From Sinotaia quadrata (lineage: Eukaryota > Mollusca > Gastropoda > Architaenioglossa > Viviparidae), in NCBI GenBank assembly GCA_028829895.1, contig CM054184.1, positions 52,163,201 through 52,227,200 of the forward strand: a stretch of DNA of 64,000 nt. The letters are read 5' to 3'. Of this stretch, positions 33,401 through 48,400 are shown in pieces; position 1 is the stretch's first letter, and each line of letters starts with the position of its first letter. The notes beneath the pieces were generated by a model that was not told where the DNA came from, ran no database searches, and was given only the letters and a program-made list of their open reading frames with translations. Made by a program: the position numbers and the translations under genes.

Positions 33401-36400
33401 CTAGCGAGTGAGTCTGACCACACAGTGACTAGGGAATACTCGAGTGGGGAGTTAGACAATTCTAGAGTCACGAAAGAGACACAGACTTATGTTGTCAAGG
33501 AGAGAGACAAGCTGACAGACATAACAGTCGAACACCTAGTTGTGAATGGGCTAAAACAGAAAACAACTAGTGGGATGAGGTATTTCACTTCAGTCTATGA
33601 TAAGATCAGGAGAACGGAACCTCCAGATTTAGGGGAGAAGCTAATGTTGCAATTCAGGTACTTCAGAAAGACAGGTAGCCGCGACAGAGCACATTTGCGA
33701 ACCTATGACGTTAGACTAGATGCGAAATGGACCCATAGTAGATCTGACGCCATTCCGACAAAAGACGTTGAGTGCATGCGAACTAGAGACGTTCAATGTG
33801 TACACAATGACGTAACTACAAATGCACGAAACACCAAGAGAGCAAATTTCCATTTGCGTGAGTTCAGTGACAAGGCTAAAAGCGATAGATTTGAAATTCA
33901 GACTTCGCATAATCAATGCCACAGTGACACTGACATGATACGAAACGTATCGAGAAGTTTGAAACTGTTAGACAGGGTAGAGACCAGTCATGCAGAAACT
34001 GACACTACCAGAAACATTTTAAACTTGACAAGTACTTTGGAGAGTTTTGAAAGAGATAAAACACTTCAAGGACGTACTTACCGGACGAGAAATGAAAAGT
34101 CTAAACTTGACATGCAATATATTGCACCTCACAGTGACATTCTGACGAACAGAGTAAGGAAGAAAGAATACAGTTGTCATGCCGTAGACATGTTGACACA
34201 CATGGGCGACGACGTGTATTGGGGTTGGGATAGAACTACAAAGGTTGTGCAGCAGTAGAAATAATGATTTGATACCTTCTTTGAATTTTCATTATTTTCT
34301 CGTTGTACCGTAGTTGGTAGTTGTTACTGTAAATACGTTGGACATTTCATGAAACTTGGGACAAGCTATGACACTGATTGAATTGTGTTAGTGTTGTAAC
34401 TCTGAATATGACAGGTGGACTGATAGATAGTTCATGAGAGTTGGTAATTCACAAACTCTGATATTTGGTTGATACAGGAAATCAATATCTGGAACTTTTC
34501 ATAACCTGCATATTGATAGTGTTGTTCATTGGAAGTCAATTTTTTGATCACACTATTGTTGGATACGTATTCAGTGGAATTGGTTGATGTTGGATTTCTA
34601 TTCTGAATAATCTGATTAGATCGAACTAGGTTGTGTGTGAACTATTGATTATTGGGACAGATAGTGAAATTTTCAGAACATGTTATTCCATTGGATGGAT
34701 GTCTATTCAATTAGACTGAACGTTCTTCTTAAATCATTTTTCTTTGATTTCTTGAAGTGAGAAATATTGTATGAGAGTGCCGTTAATCTAGAGTTGATTT
34801 TTCCGTCACGTTACATTATTTCTGGTTATGTTGAAATTTTTTAATTGTAAATTTTTTCTTCATTTTGCACTTCTACATTTTATAACACATAATTTGTAGG
34901 AGGCATTTATCTTTTGGTAAGATAAACGCCTCAAAAGCAAGGGGGTGTGACGATGTGTGACAAATTCTGTGTCATGACCTCGTGACCCAATTGCTCGTTT
35001 CAAAATTAAATTTTTGAACGGACCTTTGTTGAAATTCACCCGTGATACATCAGTATCGAGAGAAGCTTTCTAGCAAGGTCAGATTGTTGCATAACTTTAG
35101 GCCAGTGTCCAGCACCTTCGAGATCAACAACATACCACGTGAACGGTCACGTGATGCGTTCAATGCAGTTTCATAAAAATAATCATAAGGCGCCAAAACA
35201 CTCACTCACTCACAGACCGGCAGACACACAAGGCAGCTTTAACATTAGCTCCGTCCCGCCGCCATACCAGAGTCGTAAGAGAGTCGAAGATGAACCCGCG
35301 CTAGAGCAGTAAAATCTACTTTTAAGAGGTAACAATAACACGTCTACTTCTTACAGTATCTATTGCATTTATTGATTGTATTTTGTAATTGAATTGACGT
35401 ATGTATTTTGTGCAGCTTAGCGCTATTTTAGCCAAAGCACGTGTTTCGATGTAAAGGGACAAATCTAAAGGTTATTGTATATAAATTATTGTAACTTTTT
35501 CTTATCTTTAATTTATATAAATCTTAAATTCCCTAGTGCCGCCAGTATGTCTGTGCACGTGGTGAATTCTTCTTTGTAATTCAAATTGTTCTTGCATATA
35601 ATTTTTCGTGTAAAATTGTAAAGCATTCATGCTTCATTTTGAATTAATCCTTTGTGTGAATTCTAATTTTTAATGCTGTAAATATTTGAGAATTCATACG
35701 TTCGTGTAACGTTATATGTAACACACACGTGGACCACAATGTATATTTAAATATAACTATATTTGAATTGTAAACGACACGATAGTCAAAGATTCTAAAT
35801 TCAGAACCTTAAACAAAGAAACATGTGCTTGGGTTTTGCGAATATAGACGCAAATAGTTACAGAGCCCAAATCCTTTGTTTCAGCCGGGTTCTTCTTATG
35901 TTATTCCTCTCTACCTTCGTACTTCTTGAGTCGTACACCGACTCGGGCGTCTTCATGACCCATACGTAAAAGTACATCGTGTTAACTACGGTTAACGATC
36001 GTCGCAAGTACATTAGCGATGCAGTAATTGAGTGGACATTGACTGTTATGCTATGCGGTACTGACGATGAGCCAAAGGATGTGGACCAGTTCTAACCAGT
36101 TGAACCCCACATGCGACCAAGAGTGTAGTTAAGTATATCTACTAGGGTCCAGAATCAAGTGACTATTTGGCAACAGAAAAGCAAATTCTCGTTAGAACTT
36201 TTAACCAGGACGGTAAATGAGAGAACAACGCTGTGTAGAATTAAGACGTCGTGTCGTAATTAATCGTTGCTGTTAATTGTTAAACTTATTAAATCTATTT
36301 CATTTTGTTAAGAACCTCTTTTTGTAGTAAATTGTATGCATATAGACCAAATGGGATTGGATGGGGGCTGTCTGAGCTAAACGAATGACGTAATGAATGC

Positions 36401-39400
36401 ATATGAATCTAAGAGAGTTTTTAACGATTTCCAATCTAGCTAATGTACGCAAATTATCAGTTTCGTAAATCTGTGATCTAGACTACAAAGATGCATTTTT
36501 AATTTAGTCGAATGATGATTTGAGCAACCAGTCTGTTTAGGTTAAACGAGAGAGAATTAATTTAAATAGTAAATTAAAGTTCTATAATTTCCTAAGCAGG
36601 GTCTTTAAATAAATACTGGAAACGTAACAAAGAGAGAAGGCAATTTATTGTATAGATATAATATGACAGGACCAGATACTGTTTGGTTGCTGATGTGATG
36701 AGAGAAGGCAATTTATTGTATAGATATAATATGAGAAGACCAGATAATGTTTGGTTACTGATATGATGAGAGAAGGCAATTTATTGTATAGATATAATAT
36801 GACAGGACCAGATACTGTTTGGTTACTGATGTGATGAGAGAGAAGGCAATTTATTGTATAGATATAATATGACAGGACCAGATACTGTTTGGTTACTGAT
36901 GTGATGAGAGAGAAGGCAATTTATTGTACAGATATAATATGAGAAGACCAGATACTGTTTGGTTACTGATGTGATGAGAGAAGGCAATTTATTGTATAGA
37001 TATAATATGACAGGACCAGATACTGTTTGGTTACTCAGATTAAGAAGAAAAACAGAAAGAAAGCTACAAACAGTAAAATAAAGAGAAACAGAGTAGCTGA
37101 TATATATGATTCAAGGAAATATAAGCTTTCATTTGAAAAAGATTTTAAAATTATTGTAGGTGTGTAAGCTATCATTACATAAACAACCATTTCAATGTTA
37201 TAAATGAATATTTTTTTTTCAGTAAAATTATTATTTTCGACAATAAAAGCAAAAAATTGAAAGACAAATGTCACCATTAGACAAGCTTAGCATTGCTCTG
37301 TTCAAAAGCACATGTAGTATCTTTGTGTTCTGTTCAAACTGCTCATTCAAACCATATGAGAATATAATTAAATGTATACCAAGCCTGACATATTCATAGG
37401 CCTGGCAATGAATGGTTAATACATTCACTTCATTTCATTTTCAAAATGAAAACAAAAAGAACTGAAATAATGAACAAGAGACTTAAAATAGACAGTAATG
37501 TTGATAGTCTCCCAAAACGATAATAAATGTGAAAAGGCTTAAATGATCTATAGCAAAATTCTACTTTGCACCAGATGTGATGTCAGGCAGGTGCAGCACA
37601 TGCGCAGCAATACACAAGGTTAAGTACATACAGGTGAGTTAAGTGGTGACAAAATTACTTTTAGGAGACATGCACGCACAAAATATTGGCACCATGCCTA
37701 AGTAGCTCCATGCACAAAAATAAATAAATAATAGCAAAAATAATAACTAAATTCGCTGGCCATAGCATTTTTTTAAAGTGAAACCTAGATGAAATTTTAT
37801 CATTAAAAATGATTTATGATCATTTGAATAATCTTATCACATTTAAACTGATTGCAACTGTTCAAGCACCATAACTGTATAAAATGGTGTCAGAAACAAC
37901 TGCCACCCCAATCCACCTTATTTAAGTGATGTGTTTTCAAAACTAAATCTTCCCAACCAACTAATGACAGGTATGAAAAATACCATGACCCCATTCTATC
38001 CATTTGTTGAGAAATGTTTAAAACAATCAGACACACTCATCTGACATTATATACAGAAATATTATTAACCAAAAGCATAACTTTCACAGGGCAATTTTGC
38101 TTCTCATTAATACAATTGTAGTTTTCAAAATCAAAATGGTTTAAGCAGGAGCCACTAAAGTATGTTTTTTGCTCTTTGTGGTGAGGTGGGGTTAAGGGAG
38201 GGTAGGGTTATTTATTTTTGAGTAAGATATCTTTTGTTGGGGGAAGGAGAGAGTTTTATGGATATTTTGTTTTCTTTGGGGGTGGGTGGGGTGTATTAAA
38301 GACTAGAAAGATTTTTATTTTTAATTAGATTTATATTACTAAATGGGAGATTCAAACCAAAACTCTACTATGCTGATGACTACAAAACCTTACATTGTTA
38401 CAATACAATAAAGATGGTTAAAATCAATTTTTTGTTGTTAATGGTATAATGGCTAGAATGAAAACTTTACTGTATAACTAGAATTTTGTTGCATAATGAC
38501 TAGAATCAAAATTTTGTTGCATATTGGCTAGATTCAAAACTTTGTTGCATAATGATTAGATTCAAAACTTTTCAATAATGCATATAAGGCCAGTATCAAA
38601 ATTTTGCATTACTGCATATTAGTCTAGAATCAAAATGTTTCAATACTGTTCAGATAACTGGAATTAAAATTTACAAACATGTATATTTGACTGGGATGCT
38701 GAATAAATAGCTAGAACTAATCTCAAAGGCGGTCAAAATCAACACTATAAAATACTTAACAACAACCTAGATGTAAATTCACAAGATGGCCATGATTACT
38801 ACTTTATAATACTAAACAGTTACCTTGAACCAAGGTAACAAGATGCCTATAACAATACTTCAAACACCAAACAGTTACCTTGTACCAAGGTAACAAGATG
38901 CCTATAACATTACTTCAAATTACTGAACAGTTCTCTAGAATTAAAACTCAACGGGTGATAAAAATTCACTACTTCAAAATACTGAATATTTGCCTTGAAA
39001 TTACTCAAGATGACAAAAATAAAACACTTCAAAATACATAACAGTTATATACATAAGATGGTTCGAACTAACCCTTTAAAATACTTAACATTTATCCAAA
39101 ATTTAACAAGTAGCCAAAATCAATGTTTTAAAGTACTGAACAATTATCTACAACCACAATATTGTATACATTCTTGAAAACTGCAAACACTGTGATATAC
39201 ATATTGAGAACCACACTTAACAATACTGTATAAAACTGCAAACACTGTGATACACATATTGAGAACCACACTTAACAATACTGTATAAAACTGCAAACAC
39301 TGTGATATACATATTGAGAACCACACTTAACAATACTGTATAAAACTGCAAACACTCTGATATACATATTGAGAACCACACTTAACAATACTGTATAAAA

Positions 39401-42333
39401 CTGCAAACACTGTGATATACATATTGAGAACCACACTTAACAATACTGTATAAAACTGCAAACACTGTGATATACATATTGAGAACCACACTTAACAATA
39501 CTGTATAAAACTGCGAACACTGTGATATACATATTGAGAACCACACTTAACAATACTGTATAAAACTGCGAACAAAATTATATTAAGAACCAAACTTAAA
39601 GTACTGTTAAGACTCTAAGCAATATATAGAGAACCAAACTTACAATACAGTTAAGACTCCAAGCAATATATAGAGAACCAAACTTGCAATACAGTTAAGA
39701 CTCCAAGCAATATATAGAGAACAAAACTTAAATACTGTTAAGACTCTGAGCAATATATACAGAACCAAATTTACAATACAGTTAAGACTCCAAGCAATAT
39801 ATAGAGAACAAAACTTACAATATTGTTTAAAACTTAAAACAATATGACAGATATATTGTGAACGAAACTTACAATAATGTTTAAGATCCCAAACACTACT
39901 GAAAGAGCAATAATAGTTAAAGACTAAGCATTATAAATGTACTAGCTGATTTCAACTATCTACACTCTACAGGTATCTAGTTTTGAATTGGGGATCTGAT
40001 ATCTTGTATAAAAATAAGGTAAAGATCTACTATCTTGTATCAGGGAACAGATCTGCTATCTTGTATCAAGGAAAGGATCTGCTATCTTGTATCAAGGAAA
40101 GGATCTGCTATCTTGTATCAAGGAAAGGATCTGCTATCTTGTATCGAGGAAACGATCTGCTATCTTGTATAATGGAAGGGAGAAGTGAAAGGAGCATTAC
40201 TAGCTAGAGATGCACAAAAAACTTACTTTAAACTCAGGCTTATTACAGTATTAGGACCAGCACTAAGAAATGGTTGGATGCATAAAACCAGGATTGGTTG
40301 ATCAAGTAAATTTGGAAATAAATAGCATTATGAGAAAACTTATATATTTGATGACAAAAATTCAAACTGGCTACCATAAGACAAAACGTTACAGCAGTAG
40401 GTAAAGTTCACAACTGGCTAGTGTTTGATGTAACCTATACAACACTCTGAAGGGTGTGATCACAAAAGTTCACAATTGGCTAGTGTTTGATGTAACCTAT
40501 ACAACACTCTGAAGGGTGTGATCACAAAAGTTCACAATTGGCTAGCCTGAGACAAAATGTGTACTGAACCATGAAAGGTTTGATAACGTAAGTTCAAAAC
40601 TGAGTGGATAGGATAAAACTTGCAGAGAAATAAAGGTTTGATGATGAAAAGTGAAAACTGAATATATAAGATAAAACTTGACAGCACCATTAAAGGTTCA
40701 AAGATGCAACGTCAATACTAACTGGAATAAAATAAAACTCATACAGCACTTTAACTGGTTGGTTGGCAGAAGTTTGGAAGTAGCCAATATAAGATTAAAC
40801 TTGTATAGTATCAGATATTGGTTAGATATTACACAACACACAACATATAGATATATAGATATTGGTTAGATATTATACAATTCAATGAATATGTATTTAA
40901 AATACTTGGAAGATTTTATCTGATAAGATAGTCTTAGTCTAAATACAATAGTCTTAGTCCAGATTTAAAATATTTCTACATTTCAAATAGCATTAGGAAA
41001 ATATATATATAAAACATATAATGGTCAAAATAGATTGCTGACAATAAACTAGATAGCCAACATAAACCTGAGAGCCAACAAAAATCAGGTGTGCCAACGA
41101 AAGCTGGTTAGCCAAACATAAACAGTTTGTACAATAAGGACAACCATTAAATCTGCCCAGTAAGAAATATATTTTGCACAGTTTGTATTATCTCAAAAAA
41201 AATCTTAACTGATACAAATGACATCACTTGTTAATCTGTACAAAGACAACACTTATCAATCCAGCCAACAAAAAAATGCTTTGTGATTTGCAAAATGTCA
41301 GTTCAAACAAAGTAGACAGCCAAGCCTTTGATCTGACCAATGATGGCACCTACTAAACCAGACAATTTGAGAAAGTGTACATGAATGCCTATTTAACTGA
41401 CCAATCATGACATCTGTTAGTCCACCCAATCAGAAATGATCTGTGATTTGCAAAATGTCAACTAAAAAAAAAAAAAAAAACTGAAAAAATCGATCAAGGA
41501 AAAGTAGCCAGCATGGAAACAGAAGAGAGTAGTAGTAGTTACTTCCCTTACTTTGTAAACTTTTAATGCAGCACAAGATTTTAATTTTAGAAACATTACA
41601 AAATTAATATAAGCTAAGACACTGTCAATACAAATGAGTAAGTAATTATTTTTTTAAAATGGGGATGAAGATTACTTTTGTTAGAAATTCTAAATGAATT
41701 AGATTTTAAGGTTGTCAAACAAAATTATATAAGCAAAATGCAAAAACCAGGTTAGTAAAAGTTTTATTTAGTAAGTCACATGCCAGTTTTTCAACACACT
41801 CTGCTCCGACAAGTACATGCCAATGTTGAATTCAATGTCTGCTTTTACATTCTTTTCCCCTATTTCTTTGAGACCCAGTCATTGTATGTTTTTGGTTTTA
41901 TTAAATTATTTCTAATTCATTTTAATATAATAAATTTAGAATCATACTTTGGGATGGAAATTGGGCAGAGGGAAAGACAATGGATAGGTGTTGTATGGAA
42001 ATAAAAGATACGTAATTATCTGGGTGTGGAATGGGCAAGGAAAGAGTGGAGGCATGAGGTTGTGGCAGGAATGGGTTAAAGAAGTTGTGGATATGCATAT
42101 ATTTAAATGTGTATATGGTGGGAACAGGTTAAAAAAATAGTAGTAGATGTGTGTATATGTGGATGTAATAACAGGTTAAAGTAGTGGATTCATATGCATT
42201 TCGTATATGTGTTAAGGAAGAGCTCAAGAGTAATATGGACATTTTCTAAGAGAGTGTACATGTTGATATACATGCAAATTATATGTTATGTGTTGGCTTG
42301 AGTATGTGAGAAATAGGAATAAATAACAGTGTA

Positions 42334-42410
<77 letters not shown>

Positions 42411-45400
42411 AGTGTGCTGGAGGAAACAAGTGAATATATTAGATGATTAGTGTGTTCTTAGTATGTGTGTGCATACTAGTGGGGCTGGGGCTAGGTTCAA
42501 AAAGCATGAATCTGTGGTGACAAAAAAACTTGGGCACTGAGATTTATATCACTAAAGCAGAAAGGTCACAATGCCAGACAGGATTAGCCATAAAGCCTAT
42601 GCCTGACAGATACAGATGAATACACATCTGCAATTGCAGTAAGGACTATAGACTGCCAGACTACCTGGGCCATTTTTCACCACTGGAAAATATCATTAAC
42701 AGCCCACTTGATAATTCAAAATCCGCAAAAGCGAACATTCAATCATCTGTCTACATTTTATGATAATTTCTTTTTTGTGTGTGTGTAAAATTACATTTAA
42801 TATTTTGTAGAATTTTAAATGAACAATATTTTAAAAAGCTGCTTTCAAATTTTTAACACAACATTCTTTTTTGTTTTTAATGAAATATAACTTATTTTGC
42901 TTTAAAAAGAAAAAAGACTCAAGAAAAAATTATAAAGAAATATTTTAAAGTATATTCAAATAACAGTCAGTACTTTATACAACTTTATCAAGAGCTGTAA
43001 TTTTGATTGGGTACACTAGTCAAAGCTTCACAAAAAATGAGGGAAGAATGGAAAGATTAAATGTTTCGGGGTGGGAGCTTGAAACTGTCCTGAGACACTG
43101 AAAACTGATGGTTTTAAAACGTGTGAAGATATCTGAACAGTAGTGGGGGGGGGGGGAAAAGCCTCTAAAGGCAGGGCTCTGGGCTCGGTCTTCTTACGTT
43201 AGGACTGCATGGCAGTGTGAACATCTAAAACAGGCTTTGTGGTATGCATTTTTCTCAATCTCAATCTTTTCCATGGCGTAAACGGTGCGCTGGCATGCCC
43301 CACATTTCTCCAACTGCACGGCGACTCGCATGCTCTTGCTGCGGCCCACCTGTCCACGAGATTAGTATGCCGAATCATGGAACACCAAACTTGTCACACA
43401 CCAAAATCACTCTTATTATAGTTTAGTACAAAAGGTAAAAAAATAAACACTTGTTATATATAAGTACTAAATTCTGGGATATAAATAAAAATAATTTTAA
43501 AATTCACTAAATTTTAGTTAAATGTGACTGGTTAATTTTTATTTTTAATCTCCAGATTAGAGTGAAACAAATTAATTAATGAAAACAAAGTGAACAGGGT
43601 AATTTTATTCATGCATACAAAACAAGAAAGCAGTTGTAAAACACTGGGGCATCATGCTTATTATGAACAGGCAAATTATTTCCTAAATGGTTACAGTCAG
43701 ATATTGTTCTATATAAACTACAAACAGGCAAAATTACAGAGCTGTAATAATTAGCAGGTTTTACACATTCTTTACCAAGGTAAATTAGGTATTAAGCATA
43801 ACTAATTAAAATTATAAATTCAAATTATATCTAGTAACAAACTGTCTTTAAGACATAATCATCCTAATTAGCAAGGTGATTAGAAAGATATTTCAAATAT
43901 GAAATAATCTAAAACTCTAAAATCTCATTTTAAAGAGAAGACAAGAGTTCAAAGGGAAAGATAAAATGTGAGAAAAAATATCAGGTTAAATGACATATAA
44001 CAATAGATTGTAAATTAACTATTCAGATAACTAAATATAACTGATAATATGATATAAAGTGAAACTATTATTACGTGTGCGTGTGTGTGTGTGTGTGTGT
44101 GTACATAATGGAATTCTGAACAAAAACAATGATGTATTTAACTTTAAAATGATAATAATACTATAACAAATGTGGAATTTTACTTTTTTAAAAACTTATA
44201 TAAAAAAAATAAGAAGAAAAATGTTGATAAATAATCTGAAACTTATAATTTCTGAAGTTCTCATCTATTTTCTTTTTAAACAAATGCTACAATTTAATAA
44301 TCCTAAGAACATTTACCATCTAGAAATGTAATGCAAGCAATTTCAATCTATTTAGGATTACTATATTCTAGACTATAAATAATTTATCCTAGAACTGTGA
44401 TTATCAATTATCATAACATCACTTACAATGGAGGAAATTTGCATAAGAATATGAGTTACAATCATTAATATGGGTATTTAACTTATGATCACTACAAGAG
44501 AATTTAAATTTAAGATCACTACATGAAAAATTAACTTTATGATCACTACAGGAAAATTTAACTTTAAGATCACTACATGAAAAATTAACATTATGTTCAC
44601 TACATGAAAATTTAACTTTATGTTCACTACATGAAAATTTAACTTTAAGATCACTACATGAGAATTTAACTTTATGATCACTACATGAGAGTTTAATTTT
44701 ATGATTACTGATACCAAAATTACTGGTAACATGATTACTAGAATCACTATCTAACTTTATGCTCACTCCATCTATTTTTAACATTATGCTCACTACATCT
44801 ATTTTTAACTTTATGTTCACTACATTTATTTTTAACTTTATGTTCACTAATATCAGCTCTTAACTTTTTAATCACTATCAAAATACAATATCATTACTCT
44901 ATCACTATGTAGCCTTATGATCACTAATATTACTACAGTCTTTGCATCTGCTGATCCAGAATAAATGCATGGTATGCAAATAAAAACCCAGTGAAATCTA
45001 AAAAGGACTGTCAGCTTCAATAGGGAAGTTAGAACATCCTAATTTGTGACTCAGATAAGAATTACTTTGTATAATTTAAAATTCTACTGTATACACTGTA
45101 ATTGTGCCTTAGCACAGAAATCTTAAATGTGTCTTTTTAAAAAATAATTAAATGTACAACATATAAAAGTATTGTGAAATTTCACTCCCTCTACTAGCAG
45201 TAGGTTATATATTTAGGAACAAATAGATCTTTATTTAAAAATACGGAAATATTTCAGTGCGAGTTGCATTGAGTAGCAATTTCAATTTAATGTGCCAGTC
45301 ACGTCCAGGTTTATGACACTTGAATTTTTAGGTAAATAAATAAATTATGTGAAGAGTTCAGGTGATCACGACAACAATCAAGTTGATGATTGGAATTTGA

Positions 45401-48400
45401 AAATAAATATGCATGTACAGGTCAGGAGGTACAGAGAACACTTCTAAAATCTTAATGTGTAAATGGTACATGTTATCATTGAGACTGAAGTTAATTCTTA
45501 AGCGTAAGTTGATCCTGCATTAGAATGCCCTAGTGTGCCATCTTACATACACTGACATTTGATAGATGTATACTTCTGATGTGTAGTACTAGTAACTTAA
45601 TCAGGCGTGATACTGTCACTGTATCCCAAGTCTTATTCTGTGGAATGCTTATTACTATGCATTTACAATGTTCTGTTTGAATGTTTACAGTTTACTAGGT
45701 CTGAATGTTTACAATTTACTAGATATGAATATTTCTTACTTAATAAAGTCTTTAGTAATGTTCTGTTTGAATGCTTACAATTTACTAGGTCTAAATGTTT
45801 ACCTAAAGATGTCTTTGGTGCTGATAATGATATCTTTAGCAATGTTCTATCTCAGTATCTGTATGTTAACAACTTATGCCTGCATTAACATTCTGTTTGA
45901 GTGATGAGAAATCAATTGGGTCTTTACTAATGCTCTGTTTGCATGTTTAAAACAAGATCTTATTCTGTCTGCATTTTAACAACAAGCATGATCTTAGCTA
46001 ATGCTCTGTCTGTTACAGTTTACTACTCTTTAGTTTGTTCTAATGAAATGAGTACAATTTACTAGGTCCTTATTAATGTTCTGTCTGGACATTAGTAGCT
46101 TATCACAGCTTTTTACTAACGTTCTGCCTGGATGTTAACAACTTACCAGATATTTACTAATGTTCTGCCTGGATGTTAACAACTTACCAGATATTTACTA
46201 ATGTTGTATGGATGTTTGACACCATTCTTCATAGTGTTAAATATAAATATATTGTATATTATATTATAACAGTTAATTACTTTGTATTTAAAATTGTTTT
46301 GTAAGTAATAAGTAATTTAATGAATTAATTATTGAAAATAAATTAGCAATTTATATAATCCTTAATGGTGGGGAGAAAGTCTCACCAATTTAGTTATAAA
46401 GTGATTTATTTGGTTCTGAAATGTATCACTAACACTAATTGTAACATTCATTTTACACTTCAAACTTCAAGGATATTACGTGCCTCTCTTCATTATTCCT
46501 ATATTAATTTTAAAAACCCAACTGTTGTTCAAATTAATTCACATCCTGAAACACAAAAGTCATTCAAGTATTTTATAATCCAATGTCCCTGATGTCTTAA
46601 AAATAAAACCCAATAATCTCACATACAAATACACATTCAATGTTGCTCTTCATGTCTAGTTAAATAACTACTGATTGTATTTCTTCACATCTAGTAATCA
46701 CTCAATGTTGCTCTTCACGTCTAGTGAAATAACTACTCGTAATTTTTCACATCTACTAATCATTTAATGTTGAACTTCACATCTAGCAAAGTAATCACCC
46801 ATTGTGGCTCTTCACATCTTGTGAAATAACTACTCATTGTAGCTCTTCATGTCTAGTAATCACTCAATGTTGCTATTCACAGCTAGTAATCACTCAATGT
46901 TGCTATTCACAGCTAGTAATCACTCACTTGCTATTCACAGCTAGTAATCACTCAATGTTGCTATTCACAGCTAGTAATCACTCAATGTTGCTATTCATAG
47001 CTAGTAATCACTCACTGTAGATCTTCACAGCTAGTAATCACTCAGTGTTGCTTTTCATAGTTGCTAATCACTCAAAATTGCTATTCAGATATAGTCATCA
47101 ATCAATGATGTACATGTATTTAATCTAAATTAACACTCCACCAGTCCAAGTCATCTATCAGTTATCAAATTCAGCAAAATCTTACAGTGTCACTAGGGTC
47201 ACAATTATGTCATTCTCACTGAATCAATAAGCTTGTGGTCGCAATCTTGTTCGTCTCAAATAATGTGAACAATTATTCCCTCAATGTTGTTTACAAAAAA
47301 AATTTCAAATATTGTTGCTCTGTAAATGCTGATATCTCACTGTTTCAAATTATTTTTCACAAACTGTTGCTCCAAATCCATATGTAATATTTCATATGCT
47401 ATTAATCAGCCCTAGATGTCGTGTTTCTTTTTAAATTTAGCAATTATAGCAACTATAATCTACATTAGTGTTTTAATGATAAAATGTGTTTTAAAAACTG
47501 ATTAGAAAGTTAAATCAATACATGTGCTCTTAAAATTGGTTAGAAAGTCACACAATTACCAAAATATAAATTATAAAATTAACAAAATGTTATGAAAAAA
47601 ATATTAGTAATTTAATTAAAATGAACAGTGCAACCCAAAAGTTGTAATGTTAAAGTTACAAAAGAAAAGAAAATAACTTCAAAAAGAATATATTATTTTG
47701 GTTTGTTTTTCTTCATTCAGACTTTCTGACTCAATCTCAATGTGCAAAGTATGCATAACAAAATATATTATTATTAACACCAATGCTATATTATTCTGAC
47801 CAAGAAATAAGTGCAAACTATTAATTACACATACTTTTGACAAGTGCATAAACTACTTTACCATAACTCCCACACAAAATGCATGATCTACCAAGCTATA
47901 TTGCTAAACTTGTATCCTAGGGCAAACTAGCTGTGCTCAAAGAATATGGTTTGGAAAAAACCAAGAAAAAAAACACATGCCTTTAGCAAAGATTATGAAA
48001 CTAAAAATATCCTTGACAATTCAAATGCTCAATGATGTGGTGATTTCAAAAGGCTTCTAATTTCTATTGTTCTAAAGGACTGGATTCAAGCATCCGGTAA
48101 TGTGAAGAAATAAATATCTTGAGCAAGCATGAAGCATTCAACTTAGCAAGCAGATATGTAACTAAATAGATGTGTGCATTTACATGTATAACTATAATAC
48201 ATGATTAAAATTTGGAAGACTGAACTGAAAAGTCAACAAATATTAACTTTGCTGATCAAAAAGTCATCTGAAGATTGGTGCTACTGAAGATCACAGGTAT
48301 TGTTAGCATTCCAGCTAAATAGTTAGTAGAGACAGAAATGCTTGATGGTAAAAATCATTTATGTGAACAAACCTGCTCTTGGGTGGAGTCTTTAGCATTG

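Larger units (their letters stand above)
28971..36634 (+). mobile_element. Young non-autonomous LTR retrotransposon with one unknown ORF (7,654 bp plus target-site duplications)
   Basis: The element proper is 28976-36629. Two direct repeats of 1,684 bp (28976-30659 and 34946-36629) start TGTGACGATGTGTGAC and end ACGTAACA, i.e. TG...CA. A 5-bp target-site duplication AAGAG flanks it (28971-28975 and 36630-36634). A polypurine tract abuts the 3' LTR. Between the LTRs are a 617-bp leader, one 993-codon ORF and a 687-bp trailer. I see no protease (D-[ST]-G), reverse transcriptase (Y-x-D-D), RNase H or integrase coding, so mobilisation must depend on another element. The 5-bp duplication and the Gag-like ORF start suggest Ty3/gypsy affinity. 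I saw no difference between the LTRs on reading, so the insertion is recent. It interrupts the minisatellite in the last intron of the LIM gene, antisense to that gene. Confidence 0.93.

Noticed and set aside
31492..34201. Antisense ORFs (up to 183 codons) inside the LTR element gene
   Set aside because: They are in the shadow of the long plus-strand frame, show no motifs, and arise from its low TA-stop content.
28976..36629. Segmental duplication instead of an LTR element
   Set aside because: TG...CA ends, 5-bp target duplication, polypurine tract and primer-site-like sequence in the right places make an LTR retrotransposon the better reading.
44419..44847. 142-codon minus-strand ORF with Cys-containing 9-residue repeats
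   Set aside because: Same cause: a 27-bp tandem repeat. No splice sites or relation to the LIM gene frame.
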